This document shows positions 63,404 to 64,000 of a stretch of DNA of 64,000 nucleotides, one piece after another. How positions within the stretch are numbered: position 1 is the first letter of the stretch; each line of letters begins with the position of its first letter. The translations under genes were made by a program, and so were the position numbers. Source of the stretch: Actinomycetes bacterium. Its GTDB lineage: Bacteria > Actinomycetota > Acidimicrobiia > Acidimicrobiales > JAJYXR01. The notes under the pieces are model-generated. The model saw only the letters and a list, made by a program, of their open reading frames with translations. It was not told where the DNA came from and did not search any database. The stretch lies in assembly GCA_021801795.1 (NCBI GenBank), contig JAJYXR010000024.1, forward strand, positions 21,041 through 85,040. Direction: 5' to 3'.

Positions 63404-64000
63404 GTGGCAGCGGCAAGGCACCTCCGGCAGGCGACGGCAGCCGGGGGTGCAGTGGCTGCCTGGCATCTCCTGCCAAGCGCGCTCGTGCTCGGCTCCTGGA
63501 CTGGGGCACGGGAGCTACCCGGCATCTGCCGCTGGAGAGGACCCGACCGTCCGCATGCACGGACCGGCAGGGGCACGGTGGCCATCACCTTCGACGACGG
63601 CCCCTCCGAGGAGTCCACCCCGATGATCCTCGACCGCCTGGACGAGCTCGGCCTCTGCGCCACCTTCTTCTGCCTCGGCGCCATGGTGGACCGGGCTCCT
63701 GGGCTCGTTCGCGAGATCCAGCATCGTGGCCACGCAGTGGGAACCCACGGTTACTCCCACCGCCCCCACCTGCTGAGAAGCCCCGCCTGGGTCCTTCGCG
63801 ACCTGGCGTCGGCGACCGGGAGCCTCCGCGCGGCTGGCATCACCCCGCGTTGGTTCAGACCTCCCTATGGTGTCGTGACCGGTTCCACGCTCCTGGCAGC
63901 CAGGCGTGAGCACCTGGAGGTGGTGCTCTGGTCATCCTGGGGGCGGGAGTGGGCCGATCCATCGGCCGAGAGGGTGCTGGCACGCATCGTCAAGGGCATC
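63404..64000 (+). CDS. Polysaccharide deacetylase (NodB), truncated by window end
   Basis: The frame runs off the window. The NodB motifs are present: TFDDGPS, THGYSHRPHL (metal His) and RPPYGVVT. It should remove N-acetyl groups from chitin-like or peptidoglycan sugars. A hydrophobic segment near the start (AWHLLPSALVLGSW) may anchor it. GTG 63404 has TAGGCT 7 nt upstream, consistent with leaderless expression. Confidence 0.9.
   Translation, partial: MAAARHLRQATAAGGAVAAWHLLPSALVLGSWTGARELPGICRWRGPDRPHARTGRGTVAITFDDGPSEESTPMILDRLDELGLCATFFCLGAMVDRAPGLVREIQHRGHAVGTHGYSHRPHLLRSPAWVLRDLASATGSLRAAGITPRWFRPPYGVVTGSTLLAARREHLEVVLWSSWGREWADPSAERVLARIVKGI

Overview
The window is a high-GC actinobacterial chromosome segment. 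Actinobacterial markers are two WhiB proteins, DUF3107, UPF0182, a MoxR-DUF58-TgpA operon, an Rpf-like muralytic domain and a mycobacterial Sdh1-type succinate dehydrogenase. A complete System I (Ccm) cytochrome c maturation operon is uncommon in that phylum and, with the rest, points to Acidimicrobiia or a close relative. That placement is inference. Most genes use ATG or GTG, and many have no Shine-Dalgarno sequence but carry a TANNNT box 6-7 nt before the start, which suggests leaderless transcription.

Layout: (1) 0-5 kb: DUF3107, a dGTPase, then an Fe-S cassette (Mrp, a SufR-like regulator, a cysteine desulfurase). (2) 5-13 kb: the ccmABCDEFGHI operon on the minus strand, with ccdA upstream and an unlisted 48-residue ccmD. 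(3) 13-21 kb: sugar metabolism (GDP-mannose dehydratase, GT4, GH63-like and GH5 enzymes), enoyl-CoA hydratase, TetR, pirin and a VOC protein. (4) 21-32 kb: an envelope/cell-shape neighbourhood: UPF0182, a DivIVA protein with a Mu gpF-like tail, a PDZ-Lon protease, a HEAT protein, MreB, a protease-like protein without a catalytic triad, and a DUF2342 protein with a broken zinc motif. (5) 32.6-35.9 kb: an accessory island with brnTA, a DUF4143 ATPase behind four 23-bp iterons, an ISAzo13-type transposase remnant and a PIN-domain remnant. (6) 36-43 kb: HtrA, two WhiB genes, a formiminotransferase, and a VWA/AAA+ chelatase-like pair. (7) 43-55 kb: sdhCAB, an SCP2-like protein, moxR-DUF58-tgpA, mdh and icd. 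(8) 55-64 kb: divergent valS/cysS, a cold-shock protein, acyl-CoA dehydrogenase, LMW phosphatase, an Rpf-like protein, DUF4395, tRNA-Ser(UGA) and a truncated polysaccharide deacetylase.

The strongest window-wide oddity is the density of near-identical short tandem duplications (11-105 bp). Several lie over stop codons, so that gene tails and their stops are duplicated just downstream; others are in-frame expansions at protein ends. The most unusual single proteins are the DivIVA/Mu gpF-like fusion and the two apparent pseudoenzymes beside it. The most unusual non-coding element is the 23-bp-periodic array upstream of the DUF4143 ATPase.
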